Shown here: positions 54,168 through 63,422 of the stretch, piece by piece
How positions within the stretch are numbered: the first letter of the stretch is position 1
How the letters are laid out: every line of letters begins with the position of its first letter
Source: Lachnospiraceae bacterium
Lineage (GTDB): Bacteria > Bacillota > Clostridia > Lachnospirales > Lachnospiraceae
Assembly: GCA_017408025.1 (NCBI GenBank)
Contig: JAFQVJ010000007.1
Coordinates: forward strand, 1 to 64,000
DNA: 64,000 nucleotides
Reading direction: 5' to 3'
The notes under the pieces: model-generated
The model's input: the letters and a program-made list of their open reading frames with translations, nothing else
The model's database searches: none
Told to the model about the DNA's origin: nothing
Position numbers and translations under genes: made by a program

Positions 54168-54902
54168 ATGACAACAACACCATACCGCAAGAACTGTCTT
54201 ATCGTAGATGACGAGATAGAACTTGCAAATGCAACAAAAGAATATTTTGAGTTATTTGGTGTCACATGTGATGTGGTGGCTGATAGTCAATCATGTCTTG
54301 GTGCTTTAGAAGAAAATCAATATGATGTGTTACTTCTGGACATTAACCTTCAGGAAGAAAGTGGATTTAAGCTTTGCAAGACCATTAGAGAGCGTTGGAA
54401 TATGCCTATTCTATTTATAAGCGCAAGGCAGAGTGATGAGGATGTACTGGTGGCATTAAATATCGGTGGCGATGATTATATCAAGAAACCTTACACACTC
54501 AGTATACTTTTGGCAAAGGTAAAGGCAGTATTAAAGAGAGTGGAACTTACGGAAAACAATCTCACATCCAACAATACAGAAGAACGTCAGGCAACAGATA
54601 GATGTACCAAAGGAAATGACGGACTCCGTCTTGAGGAAGCAACCTTAAAGGCTTATATAGATGGAAGAGAAGTACCACTGAAAGCCAAGGAATTCAAGCT
54701 TTTAAAGTGTCTGTATGACAATAAAAACACTATCGTCAAAAAAGAAACACTGTTTGATATGGTGTGGGGCGATGCTTATTTTAGTGACGGAACACTTAAT
54801 GTACATATCAGAAAGCTTCGTGAAAAGCTAGAGGAAAATCCTAACGAACCGAAGCTTATCAAAACCATATGGGGCACGGGCTATATTTTGGAGCTTAAGT
54901 AA
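54168..54902 (+). CDS. OmpR/PhoB-family response regulator
   Basis: The 244-aa protein has a receiver (CLIVDDEIELANATKEYFEL, phospho-Asp in VLLLDINLQEESG, the Thr/Ser switch in LFISARQS and the Lys of IKKPYT) and a winged-helix DNA-binding domain ending in NVHIRKLREKLEENPNEPKL and WGTGYILEL. A variable linker of about 25 residues joins them. It lies next to its kinase and ahead of an FtsX-type ABC transporter, a layout like the Bce modules that detect and remove peptide antibiotics. Confidence 0.95.
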   Translation: MTTTPYRKNCLIVDDEIELANATKEYFELFGVTCDVVADSQSCLGALEENQYDVLLLDINLQEESGFKLCKTIRERWNMPILFISARQSDEDVLVALNIGGDDYIKKPYTLSILLAKVKAVLKRVELTENNLTSNNTEERQATDRCTKGNDGLRLEEATLKAYIDGREVPLKAKEFKLLKCLYDNKNTIVKKETLFDMVWGDAYFSDGTLNVHIRKLREKLEENPNEPKLIKTIWGTGYILELK

Positions 54903-54964
54903 CTGGTAACCAGTTGTCGGACAATAATACATAGGATAATGCTTAAAATGGAGAATCAAAATTT

Positions 54965-56353
54965 ATGAAAATGAAATATATCGTCATAGGTTACACAGTA
55001 GTGGTTGCATTGCTACTGTGTTTTATCTATATAGAGATGACAAAAGAAAATCAGTTTGAAGTGGATATGGTTTACTACAATAGGCAATTGCAAGAGATTG
55101 AGTCGGAGCTTGAACAGGTTAGGACAAGCGTTGAACAAGACACGATGAATGGTGGGAAAACTACGGATATGACTGGAACGCAGACCATTCGTGATAAAGC
55201 CATGGCGAGCTTGGTGGAGAAAATAGCAGAAATCGAGTCTGCCCACAATTGCATTATCCTTCTTACAACAGAGGAAACTTATGGGCAGCAGCTCAACAGG
55301 CTTATAAGTGAGGGTGCGATTATATTTGATTATATGCCAGAAGGGGAGCTTGAAGGAAAAATTATATGGGAAGTGTCAAAAAATCGTTATGAAGAGCTGA
55401 GTCAGGAGAGAAGCGAGACCATGCTGATGCTAGTAGTCATAGTGGCTGCAGCTGGCTACATTCTTTTGGCAGTTATATATTACATATTTATGCGACCATT
55501 CCGTGTTCTGGAGGACTTTAGTACAGAGATAGCCAAGGGAAATCTTGATTTTAGGCTACCTATGGAGAAACGCAATATGTTTGGTGCATTTACAGAGAGC
55601 TTCGACATCATGCGTGAGGAGCTTAAAAGTGCCAGAGAGAGTGAATATCAGGCAAATATCAGCAAGAAGGAGCTTGTGGCAGAGCTGTCTCACGATATTA
55701 AGACACCAGTTTCAACTATTAAGGCAACCTGCGAGGTTATGCAAATCAAAGAGCATAATCAAGCTACAAAAGATAAAATCGACGTTATATTGAATAAAGC
55801 GGATATGATAGATCAGCTGGTTGGAAATATGTTCCACGCAACCATGGAGGAGCTACATGCATTGAAGGTTGAGGTAGTAGAGGAAAGCTCTCTTGATATT
55901 CCAGAGATGTTTAACGACCTTAAATATTATGGCAACATCATTATGGACAATCAGATTCCAGAATGTCTTGTGTATATGGACAGGCTTCGCATGAAGCAGG
56001 TTATAGATAATATAGTAAATAATTCTTATAAATATGCAGGAACAGACATACATGTAGCTTTTCAACAGGAACATTTCATTGCAGAAGATTTAGCAAGTGA
56101 AATAGAGGTGGAATTACATCAGAAGGCAACAGAGGGCATACGAATAACCATCCGTGATAATGGTAAAGGTGTACCTGACGATGAACTGGCACTTATAACA
56201 GAGAAATTTTATCGTGGTTCAAATGCTAAAGGGAAGTCGGGCTCTGGTATCGGACTGTACCTGTCTAAGAGCTTTATGAGGCAGATGGGTGGAGAGATGG
56301 ACTACTATAATGATGGTGGATTTGTGGTTGAGCTTTTTTTGAAGAAGGTGTGA
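54965..56353 (+). CDS. Sensor histidine kinase
   Basis: The 462-aa kinase has membrane helices near residues 4-22 and 158-180 enclosing an extracytoplasmic loop of about 135 residues, then HAMP (FRVLEDFSTEIAKGNLDFRL), the phospho-His motif ELSHDIKTPVSTI, and an ATPase domain with QVIDNIVNNSYKYA, DNGKGVPDDELALI and GSGIGLYLSKSFM. The loop is longer than in short Bce-type kinases, so it may sense its ligand directly. It starts 62 bases after the regulator. A palindromic element separates it from the ABC genes. Confidence 0.94.
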   Translation: MKMKYIVIGYTVVVALLLCFIYIEMTKENQFEVDMVYYNRQLQEIESELEQVRTSVEQDTMNGGKTTDMTGTQTIRDKAMASLVEKIAEIESAHNCIILLTTEETYGQQLNRLISEGAIIFDYMPEGELEGKIIWEVSKNRYEELSQERSETMLMLVVIVAAAGYILLAVIYYIFMRPFRVLEDFSTEIAKGNLDFRLPMEKRNMFGAFTESFDIMREELKSARESEYQANISKKELVAELSHDIKTPVSTIKATCEVMQIKEHNQATKDKIDVILNKADMIDQLVGNMFHATMEELHALKVEVVEESSLDIPEMFNDLKYYGNIIMDNQIPECLVYMDRLRMKQVIDNIVNNSYKYAGTDIHVAFQQEHFIAEDLASEIEVELHQKATEGIRITIRDNGKGVPDDELALITEKFYRGSNAKGKSGSGIGLYLSKSFMRQMGGEMDYYNDGGFVVELFLKKV

Positions 56354-56373
56354 AGGAATGCGAATAAAGTGTA

Positions 56374-56521
56374 TTGCCAATTATTCAGGACCACACTCGA
56401 AAATCTACAGATTTTCTCGTTTGGGAAATCCATCCTATAAAAGCTTATAAAAAAACGAATATGAATGCGAGCATTCGTATTCGGTTTTTCATAAGCTTTT
56501 GCAGTCCCGAATAATTGGCAA
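56374..56521. repeat. 148-bp nested palindromic element
   Basis: The ends are inverted repeats of 18 bases with one mismatch (TTGCCAATTATTCAGGAC at 56374-56391 and its counterpart at 56504-56521). Inside are a hairpin GAAAATCTACAGATTTTC and a long imperfect one with 30-base arms at about 56436-56500 (AAAGCTTAT, CGAATATGAATGC and their partners). It can form a cruciform and may terminate transcription between kinase and transporter genes. The remaining bases to 56654 are leader of the ATPase gene. Confidence 0.75.
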
Positions 56522-56654
56522 AATTAAGAAACAGTTAAGAAACTGACAAGGAACAGGAAAAGACTTTTTGATTTAAGTTGTGTATGATTTAACCATACAG
56601 AGTAGAACTTATCAGATGCTCTGAATGATTAATGAAAAGGAAAGGATAAATATT

Positions 56655-57410
56655 ATGAGTGAACTTCTTATAGCAAAGGATTTATGTAAAACATTTTCAA
56701 ATGAGAATACACAACAGCATGTACTAAAGAACCTGAATCTTTCAGTGAATAAGGGAGATTTTACTGTGGTCATGGGCAACTCTGGTTCTGGAAAGAGTAC
56801 ACTTTTATACGCACTTTCTGGCATGGACAGACCAACTCTTGGCAGTATTGCCTACGAGGGAGAGGAAATCTCCAAGTACAACAATGATAAGCTGGCACTA
56901 TTTCGAAGAAAGCATTGTGGATTTGTATTCCAGCACAATTATCTCAACGATACCATGAGCATCCTTGACAATATTATGGTAAGCGGTCTTTTAGTATCGA
57001 AGGATAGAAAAGCTATTGTAAAGAAAGCTAAAATGCTTCTTAATAAGGTAGGACTTGAGGAGAGCTGTTTTAATAAATTCCCTACGCAGTTATCTGGTGG
57101 TGAACAGCAGAGGGCAGCAGTTGTCAGAGGTGTTATAAACAGCCCGGATATCGTATTTGCAGATGAGCCAACAGGAGCATTGAATTCAAAAAATACTGAA
57201 AATGTACTTAATATACTTACAGAGTTCAATAACGAGGGACAGACTATCGTTATGGTTACACATGATATGAAGTCAGCCAGAAGAGGCAACAGAATCTTAT
57301 ATCTCAATGATGGTGTCATCATGGGAGAATTGAATCTTGGCAAGTATGTAAGTGGCGACAGGGAAAGGCATGATAAGCTCAAAGCATTCCTTCAGGAAAT
57401 GGGGTGGTAA
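56655..57410 (+). CDS. ABC transporter ATP-binding protein (MacB/BceA type)
   Basis: ATG 56655 follows GGAAAGGA; the frame is open upstream but without ribosome site. The 251-aa ATPase has Walker A VMGNSGSGKSTLL, the Q-loop FVFQHNYLNDTMS, signature FPTQLSGGEQQRAAVVRG, Walker B IVFADEPTGALN and switch His in VTHDMKSA. It is of the LolD/MacB/BceA class that drives FtsX-type permeases, one of which is encoded two bases downstream. Regulation by the adjacent two-component system is likely. Confidence 0.95.
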   Translation: MSELLIAKDLCKTFSNENTQQHVLKNLNLSVNKGDFTVVMGNSGSGKSTLLYALSGMDRPTLGSIAYEGEEISKYNNDKLALFRRKHCGFVFQHNYLNDTMSILDNIMVSGLLVSKDRKAIVKKAKMLLNKVGLEESCFNKFPTQLSGGEQQRAAVVRGVINSPDIVFADEPTGALNSKNTENVLNILTEFNNEGQTIVMVTHDMKSARRGNRILYLNDGVIMGELNLGKYVSGDRERHDKLKAFLQEMGW

Positions 57411-57412
57411 TC

Positions 57413-59767
57413 ATGTATACTTCATTTTTTATAGCAAAACACAACATGAAGAAGAAAAAGAGTGATGTGGCTGTTATCATACTTTTGATTGCGTTATCTA
57501 CATTACTTTTATATGTAAGCGCATCTGTCTTGGGACATGGCATGGCAGTAGTTGACAATGTTGCTGATGCATGTAATACAGCAGACCACACATATTATAC
57601 AAGTGCAGAAGGTGCTAAGATTGCAGAGGAAATCTGGAATGAAATGGATGAGGTCAATGAATATGAGATGTCACCAATTCTATATCTGCCAACTGTAAAT
57701 TATTATGGAGATAGAAATTCAGAGGAGCAGGATTTTATATTTTTGATTAGCTCCATAGAGGAAGAGAGAAGTATTAATAAGAAAAATGTGCATCAGCAGG
57801 CAGAATTAAAGGAAAATTCAATTATTCTCCCATACAGCATAAGCGTAAATGAAGGCTATGAGATTGGCGACAAGTTTTGTATGGAGATAAGTGGTAATAA
57901 ATATGAATTCGAGATAATGGGTTTTGCAGAAGATCCTTTATTTGCAACAACCTTGAATATTTCAGTTTATCGTGTTTATATAACTGAAAAATATATGGAT
58001 AGTATTATTGATGACAACAGCATGGCGGAAAAGTTCCAGTATACAGAATGTAGAGCAGTGCTTAAGGATGGTGTGGATATAGACGATTATACCAATAAAT
58101 TTGTAGATATGATGGAGGGACGAGGTAAGGATAGTATAATGGGTATACTTGGCGAAACAATGAAGGGCGGAGTAATGATGATGCCTAATATACTTATGGG
58201 TATAGTACTTGTATTCTCTGTTGTTCTTATACTTATAGCTGTCATTATCATGAGATTTAGTGTTAAGAATTTTATAGAAGATAATCTTAAGAATATCGGT
58301 ATATTACAGGCTTGTGGATACACTTCAGGGGAGCTTAGAAGAGCGACTATTATGGAAATGGGACTTATAGGTGCAGCAGGCTCGGTTATAGGACTTATAT
58401 TGAGTGTATGTGGTCAGGGTGTTGTGGGTAGCATTCAGGCTGCGATGATGGGACTTAGATATAATGTGGGCTTTGATATTGTATATGCGCTTATAACAGT
58501 TGTGCTTGTCATGGGAATTGTGATAGCTATTACATATATAAATAGCAGAACCTATAAGCATATAAATGTCCTTGATGCTCTTCGTGGCGGTATTCATACA
58601 CACAATTTTAAGAAAAACGTAATTCCATTGCATAAAACGAAGCTGCCGGTTAATGTGGCTGTCGGAGCTAAGTATATATTGGGAGCTAAGTTCAAAAATA
58701 TGGGTATCTTTATCATAGTCGCTATATTGAGCTTTGCCAGCTGTATAGGCTTTGTTTTATATGAGAACTTTGCTCTGGATAGGGATTTTATGTTTAAACT
58801 TGTAGGCTCAGAGCTTGGAACAGCTATTACATCCAGTGGAAATCCGGATGAAATGGGAGAAAACATAGAAACTTGGGATGCAGTTGAAAAGGTCGGATAT
58901 TACTCATCTATTGACGTAGTTGTATCAAGTGATGATAAAACCAAAACTATTACCTGCGATGCTTGGAAAGAACCGGAAAATGTTGAGAATATCATGGTTG
59001 TAGAAGGCAGTCTGCCTAAGTATGATAATGAGGTTGTCATATCTACAGTTGTAAGAGATTACTTTGGAGTGGATGTTGGTGATGTGATTTATCTTCAAGG
59101 TGATGGTGAGAGCATGCCATATGTAGTGTCAGGTGTTCATCAGATGATAAACAATATGGGACAGAAGATTATGCTTAACTATGAAGGAGTAAAGAAGCTT
59201 AATTCTGTTGACACTATAAAATCATTACAGATATATATATACGCCAATGAAGGCTATGATTATCAGGATATAAAAGACTTGATGGAAGAACATTATCCAG
59301 GTATTTCAGCATCGGAATCAGATAAAATGGCAGATGAGGCGTTAGGCATAGTTATTATGACTATGGAATTGATATGTATATTATTTGTAGGCATGACCGT
59401 TGTAGTTGTATTCCTAGTTGTATTCCTGATTATCAAAAGTAAGATAGTTAGTGATAAGAAAAATAATGGCATATACAAAGCTATAGGATATACAACTAAG
59501 GACCTTATGAAGCAGACAACTATGTCCAATCTTCCAGTAGTCTTTACAGGTGCTATTGCAGGTGCATGTTTTTCTGTATTTGGAGCAAGTCCATTGTCAA
59601 AGATGTGCTTATCATTCTGTGGCATAGAGAAGTGTGACATGAACTTATCACCAATATACCTTATAGGAACAGTAATAGGCATAACATTAGTCGCGTGGGC
59701 AGTGGCTATGTTCGTATCGTCTAGAATTCGAAAGGTAGAGCCTGTGAAAATGCTAACTGAAGAGTAA
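57413..59767 (+). CDS. FtsX-type ABC permease
   Basis: ATG 57413 lies two bases after the ATPase stop; a GTG at 57404 is also in frame. The 784-aa permease has an N-terminal helix (VAVIILLIALSTLLLYVS), an extracytoplasmic domain of about 220 residues, three helices forming the first FtsX core (GIVLVFSVVLILIAVIIM onwards, with LKNIGILQACGYTSGELR), a mid-protein helix, a second extracytoplasmic domain and a second FtsX core ending in RKVEPVKMLTEE. Two FtsX units with large outside domains are the plan of MacB-like mechanotransmission and antibiotic-resistance permeases. Confidence 0.92.
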   Translation: MYTSFFIAKHNMKKKKSDVAVIILLIALSTLLLYVSASVLGHGMAVVDNVADACNTADHTYYTSAEGAKIAEEIWNEMDEVNEYEMSPILYLPTVNYYGDRNSEEQDFIFLISSIEEERSINKKNVHQQAELKENSIILPYSISVNEGYEIGDKFCMEISGNKYEFEIMGFAEDPLFATTLNISVYRVYITEKYMDSIIDDNSMAEKFQYTECRAVLKDGVDIDDYTNKFVDMMEGRGKDSIMGILGETMKGGVMMMPNILMGIVLVFSVVLILIAVIIMRFSVKNFIEDNLKNIGILQACGYTSGELRRATIMEMGLIGAAGSVIGLILSVCGQGVVGSIQAAMMGLRYNVGFDIVYALITVVLVMGIVIAITYINSRTYKHINVLDALRGGIHTHNFKKNVIPLHKTKLPVNVAVGAKYILGAKFKNMGIFIIVAILSFASCIGFVLYENFALDRDFMFKLVGSELGTAITSSGNPDEMGENIETWDAVEKVGYYSSIDVVVSSDDKTKTITCDAWKEPENVENIMVVEGSLPKYDNEVVISTVVRDYFGVDVGDVIYLQGDGESMPYVVSGVHQMINNMGQKIMLNYEGVKKLNSVDTIKSLQIYIYANEGYDYQDIKDLMEEHYPGISASESDKMADEALGIVIMTMELICILFVGMTVVVVFLVVFLIIKSKIVSDKKNNGIYKAIGYTTKDLMKQTTMSNLPVVFTGAIAGACFSVFGASPLSKMCLSFCGIEKCDMNLSPIYLIGTVIGITLVAWAVAMFVSSRIRKVEPVKMLTEE

Positions 59768-59784
59768 AACATAAAAGATAATGA

Positions 59785-59825
59785 AATGGACAACTTTGAT
59801 TTAAAACGAGGTTGTTCATTTTTTT
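59785..59825 (+). terminator. Terminator after the FtsX-type permease
   Basis: AATGGACAAC and GTTGTTCATT pair with one mismatch and are followed by TTTTT. The repeat copy C begins directly behind it. Confidence 0.7.
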
Positions 59826-60034
59826 ATGATATAGGAAAGTTCTTTAAACTTCCCTATAATATAAAAAACGCTCCGCTAAGGATGAGCACTCGCACGAAAA
59901 GAAAATGTCAGCTAAAGCTGACCGTGCTCGGGCATATTCGTAGTTGCTTTGCAACTGCGAATAAGTTCTCAAAGTGGGCAAGTCCCTCAAGAATGAGGGA
60001 TTTAGGGAGTTGAAGTGGACTTGTCCACTTTGTT
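59826..60034 (+). repeat. Mosaic hairpin-cassette repeat, copy C
   Basis: In order: hairpin TATAGGAAAGTTC...ACTTCCCTATA, block AACGCTCCGCTAAGGAT (shared with copy A), GAGCACTCGCACGA (shared with copy B), hairpin GTCAGCTAAAGCTGAC (B), hairpin CGTAGTTGCTTTGCAACTGCG (only here), hairpin TCCCTCAAGAATGAGGGA (B) and AAGTGGACTTGTCCACTT (B). It is the longest of three copies and contains modules of both others. No reading frame of note lies in it. Confidence 0.7.
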
Positions 60035-60123
60035 CTTTCCAAATCTATAATCATATGGTAAAATAGTACTAGCTAATTTTGTGTGTACTTTATTTTTACA
60101 TATAGATTCAAGGAGGATATTTT

Positions 60124-61092
60124 ATGAAATTTGCAATACTTGCTCCAGGTCGTATGGCAAACGCTATGGCGCTTGCTGTATCTAGCATACCTGATGTAGA
60201 GAGATATGCTGTAGCGTCAAGAGATTTTGACAGAGCGCAGGCTTTTGCGGAAAAATGGGACTTTGAGAAAGCATACGGAAGCTATGAAGAGATGGTAAAG
60301 GACCCAGAGGTGGAATTGGTATATATAGCGTCGCCACATTCACATCATTACGAGCATGCGAAGCTTTGCATTGAGCATGGCAAAAATGTTCTTGTAGAGA
60401 AAGCTTTTACTGTTAATGCAAAGCAGGCAGAGGAGCTTGTGGCGCTTTCTAAGAAAAATAATGTGCTTCTGGCTGAAGCTATGTGGACACGATATATGCC
60501 TAATAGACAGATGATCAGTGACGTAATTAACGGTGGTGTTATAGGAAAGGTTACCTCTTTGACTGCAAATCTCGGCTATGCTTTTGAACGTGTAGAGCGT
60601 ATGCAGGAACCAGCGCTTGCAGGAGGCGCATTACTGGATGTGGGAGTGTATCCTATCAACTTTGCATTGATGGCATTTGGTGATAAGATTAAGAATATAG
60701 ATGCAACTGCAGTTATGACAGAAAAGGGTGTTGATCTGATGAATAGCGTTACTCTAACATATGAGGATGGCAGAATGGCAGTTCTTCATAGCAGTATGGC
60801 AGCAGTAACAGATCGTCAAGGTGTTATCAATGGCGACAATGGTTTTATTGAGGTTCAGAATATTAACAACTGTGAGGAGATACGTGTATATAATCTGGAT
60901 CGAAAAATGGTAGCACGTTATGAAGTGTCAGAACAGGTAAATGGTTATGAATATGAAGTGGTGGCATGTATTAAAGCTATCAGAGAGGGTAAGATAGAAT
61001 GTGAAGAGATGCCTCATGAGGAAACTTTGAGAGTTATGCATATTCTTGACAGCATTAGGGAAAAATGGAATATGAAGTATCCATGTGAATAG
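60124..61092 (+). CDS. Gfo/Idh/MocA family oxidoreductase
   Basis: The 322-aa protein has an N-terminal Rossmann domain (FAILAPGRMANAMALAVS, then YIASPHSHHYEHAKLCIEHG) and the family motif VLVEKAFTVNAKQAEELV, where the Lys of EKA takes part in catalysis. LLAEAMWTRYMP and GGALLDVGVYPINFALMAFG mark the C-terminal domain. These NAD(P) enzymes oxidise sugars or polyols, or trans-dihydrodiols in the closest-looking branch; substrate is not known. Start follows AGGAGG. A bile-salt-hydrolase family gene follows after 18 bases. Confidence 0.92.
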   Translation: MKFAILAPGRMANAMALAVSSIPDVERYAVASRDFDRAQAFAEKWDFEKAYGSYEEMVKDPEVELVYIASPHSHHYEHAKLCIEHGKNVLVEKAFTVNAKQAEELVALSKKNNVLLAEAMWTRYMPNRQMISDVINGGVIGKVTSLTANLGYAFERVERMQEPALAGGALLDVGVYPINFALMAFGDKIKNIDATAVMTEKGVDLMNSVTLTYEDGRMAVLHSSMAAVTDRQGVINGDNGFIEVQNINNCEEIRVYNLDRKMVARYEVSEQVNGYEYEVVACIKAIREGKIECEEMPHEETLRVMHILDSIREKWNMKYPCE

Positions 61093-61110
61093 AAGCAGAA
61101 AGGCGAAAAA

Positions 61111-62091
61111 ATGTGTACAGCCATAACCTATAAGACAAAAGATCATTATTTTGGACGAACTCTGGATTATGAATTTTCTTACAAGGAATCAGTGACCATA
61201 ACACCTAGAAATTATCCTTTTAGCTACCGTAAAGTAAAGGGACAAACCAGTCATTATGGAATAATTGGCATGGCATATGTGGTAGACGATTATCCGCTTT
61301 ATTATGATGCCACCAATGAAAAGGGCCTTAGCATGGCAGGGTTAAATTTCCCAGATAATGGATTTTATGGGGAAGAGATGCCAGGTAAGGATAATATTTC
61401 ACCATTTGAGTTTATTCCGTGGATTTTAGGACAGTGTGGCTGCATAGTAGAAGCAAAGAAACTATTAGAGAGAATAAACCTTGTAAATATCAATTTTAGT
61501 GACCAATTACCGCTGTCGCCGCTACATTGGATTATAGCAGACAGGGATAGTGCCATAACGGTGGAGTCGACAAGGGATGGTTTAAAGATATATGACAACT
61601 CTGTGGGAGTACTTACCAACAATCCACCATTTGATTTTCATATGACTAATCTGTCTAATTACATGGGGCTTTCCAGAGAACAGATTGTTAATAGATTTGA
61701 TGGCAGTGAAAATATAGAATTGAAACCGTACAGTCGTGGAATGGGAGCTATGGGATTGCCAGGAGATTTGTCATCGGCATCTAGATTCGTAAAAGTGGCA
61801 TTCACAAAGCTCAATGCAGTTTCAAATGAAAGTGAGGAAGAAAGTGTCGGACAGTTCTTCCATATCTTAGGCTCTGTGGAGCAGCAAAGAGGTTGTGTTC
61901 ATATGGGAAATAACCAGTATGAGATAACTATTTATACATCTTGCTGCAATACGGACAAGGGAATATATTATTATACAACTTATGGCAACCATCAGATTGC
62001 AGCAGTAGATATGTTTAAAGAAAGTCTTGATAGTGATAAGCTGGTTTCCTATGAACTGATAAAAGGTGAACAGATATTACACCAAAATTAA
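61111..62091 (+). CDS. bsh: Choloylglycine hydrolase family enzyme (bile salt hydrolase / penicillin acylase-like)
   Basis: This Ntn-hydrolase of 326 aa begins MCTAITYK, so removal of Met exposes the nucleophile Cys. Other active-site positions are present: Arg and Asp in FGRTLDYEFSY, Asn in MAGLNFPDNG, Asn in VLTNNPPFDFH and Arg in SSASRFVKVAF. VTITPRNYPF is close to gut bile salt hydrolases. Such enzymes free taurine or glycine from conjugated bile salts in the cytoplasm; members can instead cleave penicillin V or acyl-homoserine lactones. Start has GAAAGGCG at suitable distance. The gene follows the oxidoreductase closely and may share its transcript. Confidence 0.9.
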   Translation: MCTAITYKTKDHYFGRTLDYEFSYKESVTITPRNYPFSYRKVKGQTSHYGIIGMAYVVDDYPLYYDATNEKGLSMAGLNFPDNGFYGEEMPGKDNISPFEFIPWILGQCGCIVEAKKLLERINLVNINFSDQLPLSPLHWIIADRDSAITVESTRDGLKIYDNSVGVLTNNPPFDFHMTNLSNYMGLSREQIVNRFDGSENIELKPYSRGMGAMGLPGDLSSASRFVKVAFTKLNAVSNESEEESVGQFFHILGSVEQQRGCVHMGNNQYEITIYTSCCNTDKGIYYYTTYGNHQIAAVDMFKESLDSDKLVSYELIKGEQILHQN

Positions 62092-62095
62092 TGGA

Positions 62096-62581
62096 CTAAT
62101 CTATTTTGACGTTCTTCTGTGCCCAGATCTGAAGAGCCTTGGCACTAGTCGCTATTTTGTCAAGGTTCTCAAGTATTGTTTTAAATTCTTCTTTTTCATG
62201 ATTTTCGATGACACCGTCTTCAGATATGGCGATGAGAGAAGCACGGAGCTCATCAATATTTTTTAGTGAGCCTAATACCTTAAGGGACAGTCTGTCAAAG
62301 TCATCTAGAGTAACCTTGCTTACAGTCTGCATACCGATAGGACAGTTCTGTGAACAGTGGGCGTTGCAAAGCTCTGGGCTATTGTACGCCTGTGACATAG
62401 CCAAAACCTCTTCTGGATAAGGTGTGATGTTGCCAAGTTCTATGTTGGCGAGGCGAGTTCTGTCTATATGTATTATCTCAGATGTTTTTTCTCTACTTGA
62501 GAACGAATCATTTTTTTCTAAAGCCTCATATCGGGCCAGACAATATATATTATCTGCTGCTTTTGTAACTTTCTTTCCCAT
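62096..62581 (-). CDS. Small HTH (XRE-like) protein
   Basis: The 161-aa product starts behind AGGAG. Residues 8-75 resemble a Cro/C1-type HTH (LARYEALEKNDSFSSREKTS, then IDRTRLANIELGNITPYPEEV). It is followed by a short Cys segment (LCNAHCSQNCPIG), which might bind a metal, and a helical C-terminal part (LIAISEDGVIENHEKEEFKT) similar in outline to the tail of the XRE protein at 50762. It converges with the choloylglycine hydrolase gene, the stops being only four bases apart. Confidence 0.82.
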   Translation of the reverse strand: MGKKVTKAADNIYCLARYEALEKNDSFSSREKTSEIIHIDRTRLANIELGNITPYPEEVLAMSQAYNSPELCNAHCSQNCPIGMQTVSKVTLDDFDRLSLKVLGSLKNIDELRASLIAISEDGVIENHEKEEFKTILENLDKIATSAKALQIWAQKNVKID

Positions 62582-62736
62582 GTGTGAATCTCCTATAAAA
62601 AATGAGTTATAATGTAAAGTCTATCATGCTAGGAAAAAAATGTAAAGTAAGTATAAAAATCTGTGGATAAATAGCGAAAATATCCATTGCAACAAGGCAA
62701 AAAACATGGTAAATTGTCTACGGAGAGTAATAAGTA

Positions 62737-62763
62737 TTGGGAAATAGTTTTGCTATTTCCCAA
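62737..62763 (+). promoter_or_regulatory. Perfect leader hairpin before the metallophosphoesterase
   Basis: TTGGGAAATAG and its exact reverse complement enclose TTTTG, an 11-base stem, ending about ten bases before the ribosome site. No T run follows, so it is more likely a translational or mRNA-stability element, or a protein-binding palindrome. Confidence 0.45.
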
Positions 62764-62789
62764 ATTCTATAAATGGAGAGTATAAGAAT

Positions 62790-63422
62790 TTGAGATATTA
62801 TATTGCAGATATGCATTTCTTTCATGAAAGTCTAAATGAGCAGATGGATAACAGAGGGTTTGCGTCACTAGAGGAAATGCACCAATACATGATAAAACAG
62901 TGGAATAAGAAGGTTCGTCGTGGAGATGATGTGGTCATTCTTGGAGATTTTTCTATGGGAAAAGGCGCCCAGACAAATGAGATATTGCAACAATTGAACG
63001 GAGCAAAGTACCTTATAGAGGGAAACCATGATAAATATTTAAATGATAGAAAGTTTGACAAGACATTATTCCGCTGGATAAAGCCTTATGAAGAGCTGAA
63101 GGATAATAAAAGAAAAATTGTTCTTAGTCATTATCCTATTATGTTTTACAATGGGCAAAACAGGACAGACAGTGAGGGAAATCCAAAGGCATATATGTTG
63201 TATGGTCATGTACACAATACCTTTGATGAGTATTTGCTGCATAATTTTCAGGAACAGATTAGGCAGGCGGACAGGCCAATGGCAGCTGGCACGTCCAAAT
63301 CTATTCCATGTCATATGATAAATTGTTTTTGTATGTTTTCAGACTACACACCATTATCCCTGGATGAGTGGATTGAGAATGACAGGCAGAGGAGGGCAGC
63401 ATACAAATGGAAGATAAATTAA
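62790..63422 (+). CDS. Metallophosphoesterase
   Basis: The TTG start at 62790 has GGAGAG upstream and gives LRYYIADMHFFHESL as beginning, where DMHFFH is the first metal site. The other calcineurin-like motifs are VVILGDFSMG, LIEGNHDKYLN, LSHYPI and YGHVHN, so both metal ions should be bound. The 210-aa length fits small phosphoesterases of the YfcE/phage-type class. It overlaps the following permease gene by 16 bases. Substrate is unknown. Confidence 0.9.
   Translation: MRYYIADMHFFHESLNEQMDNRGFASLEEMHQYMIKQWNKKVRRGDDVVILGDFSMGKGAQTNEILQQLNGAKYLIEGNHDKYLNDRKFDKTLFRWIKPYEELKDNKRKIVLSHYPIMFYNGQNRTDSEGNPKAYMLYGHVHNTFDEYLLHNFQEQIRQADRPMAAGTSKSIPCHMINCFCMFSDYTPLSLDEWIENDRQRRAAYKWKIN

Noticed and set aside
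53795..54265. Minus-strand frame of 156 codons across the sirtuin/regulator junction
   Set aside because: Both plus-strand genes have full family motifs; this frame has none and no ribosome site.
59786..60013. Plus-strand frame of 75 codons in repeat copy C
   Set aside because: It reads through successive hairpins of the mosaic repeat and is not kept open in copies A or B.
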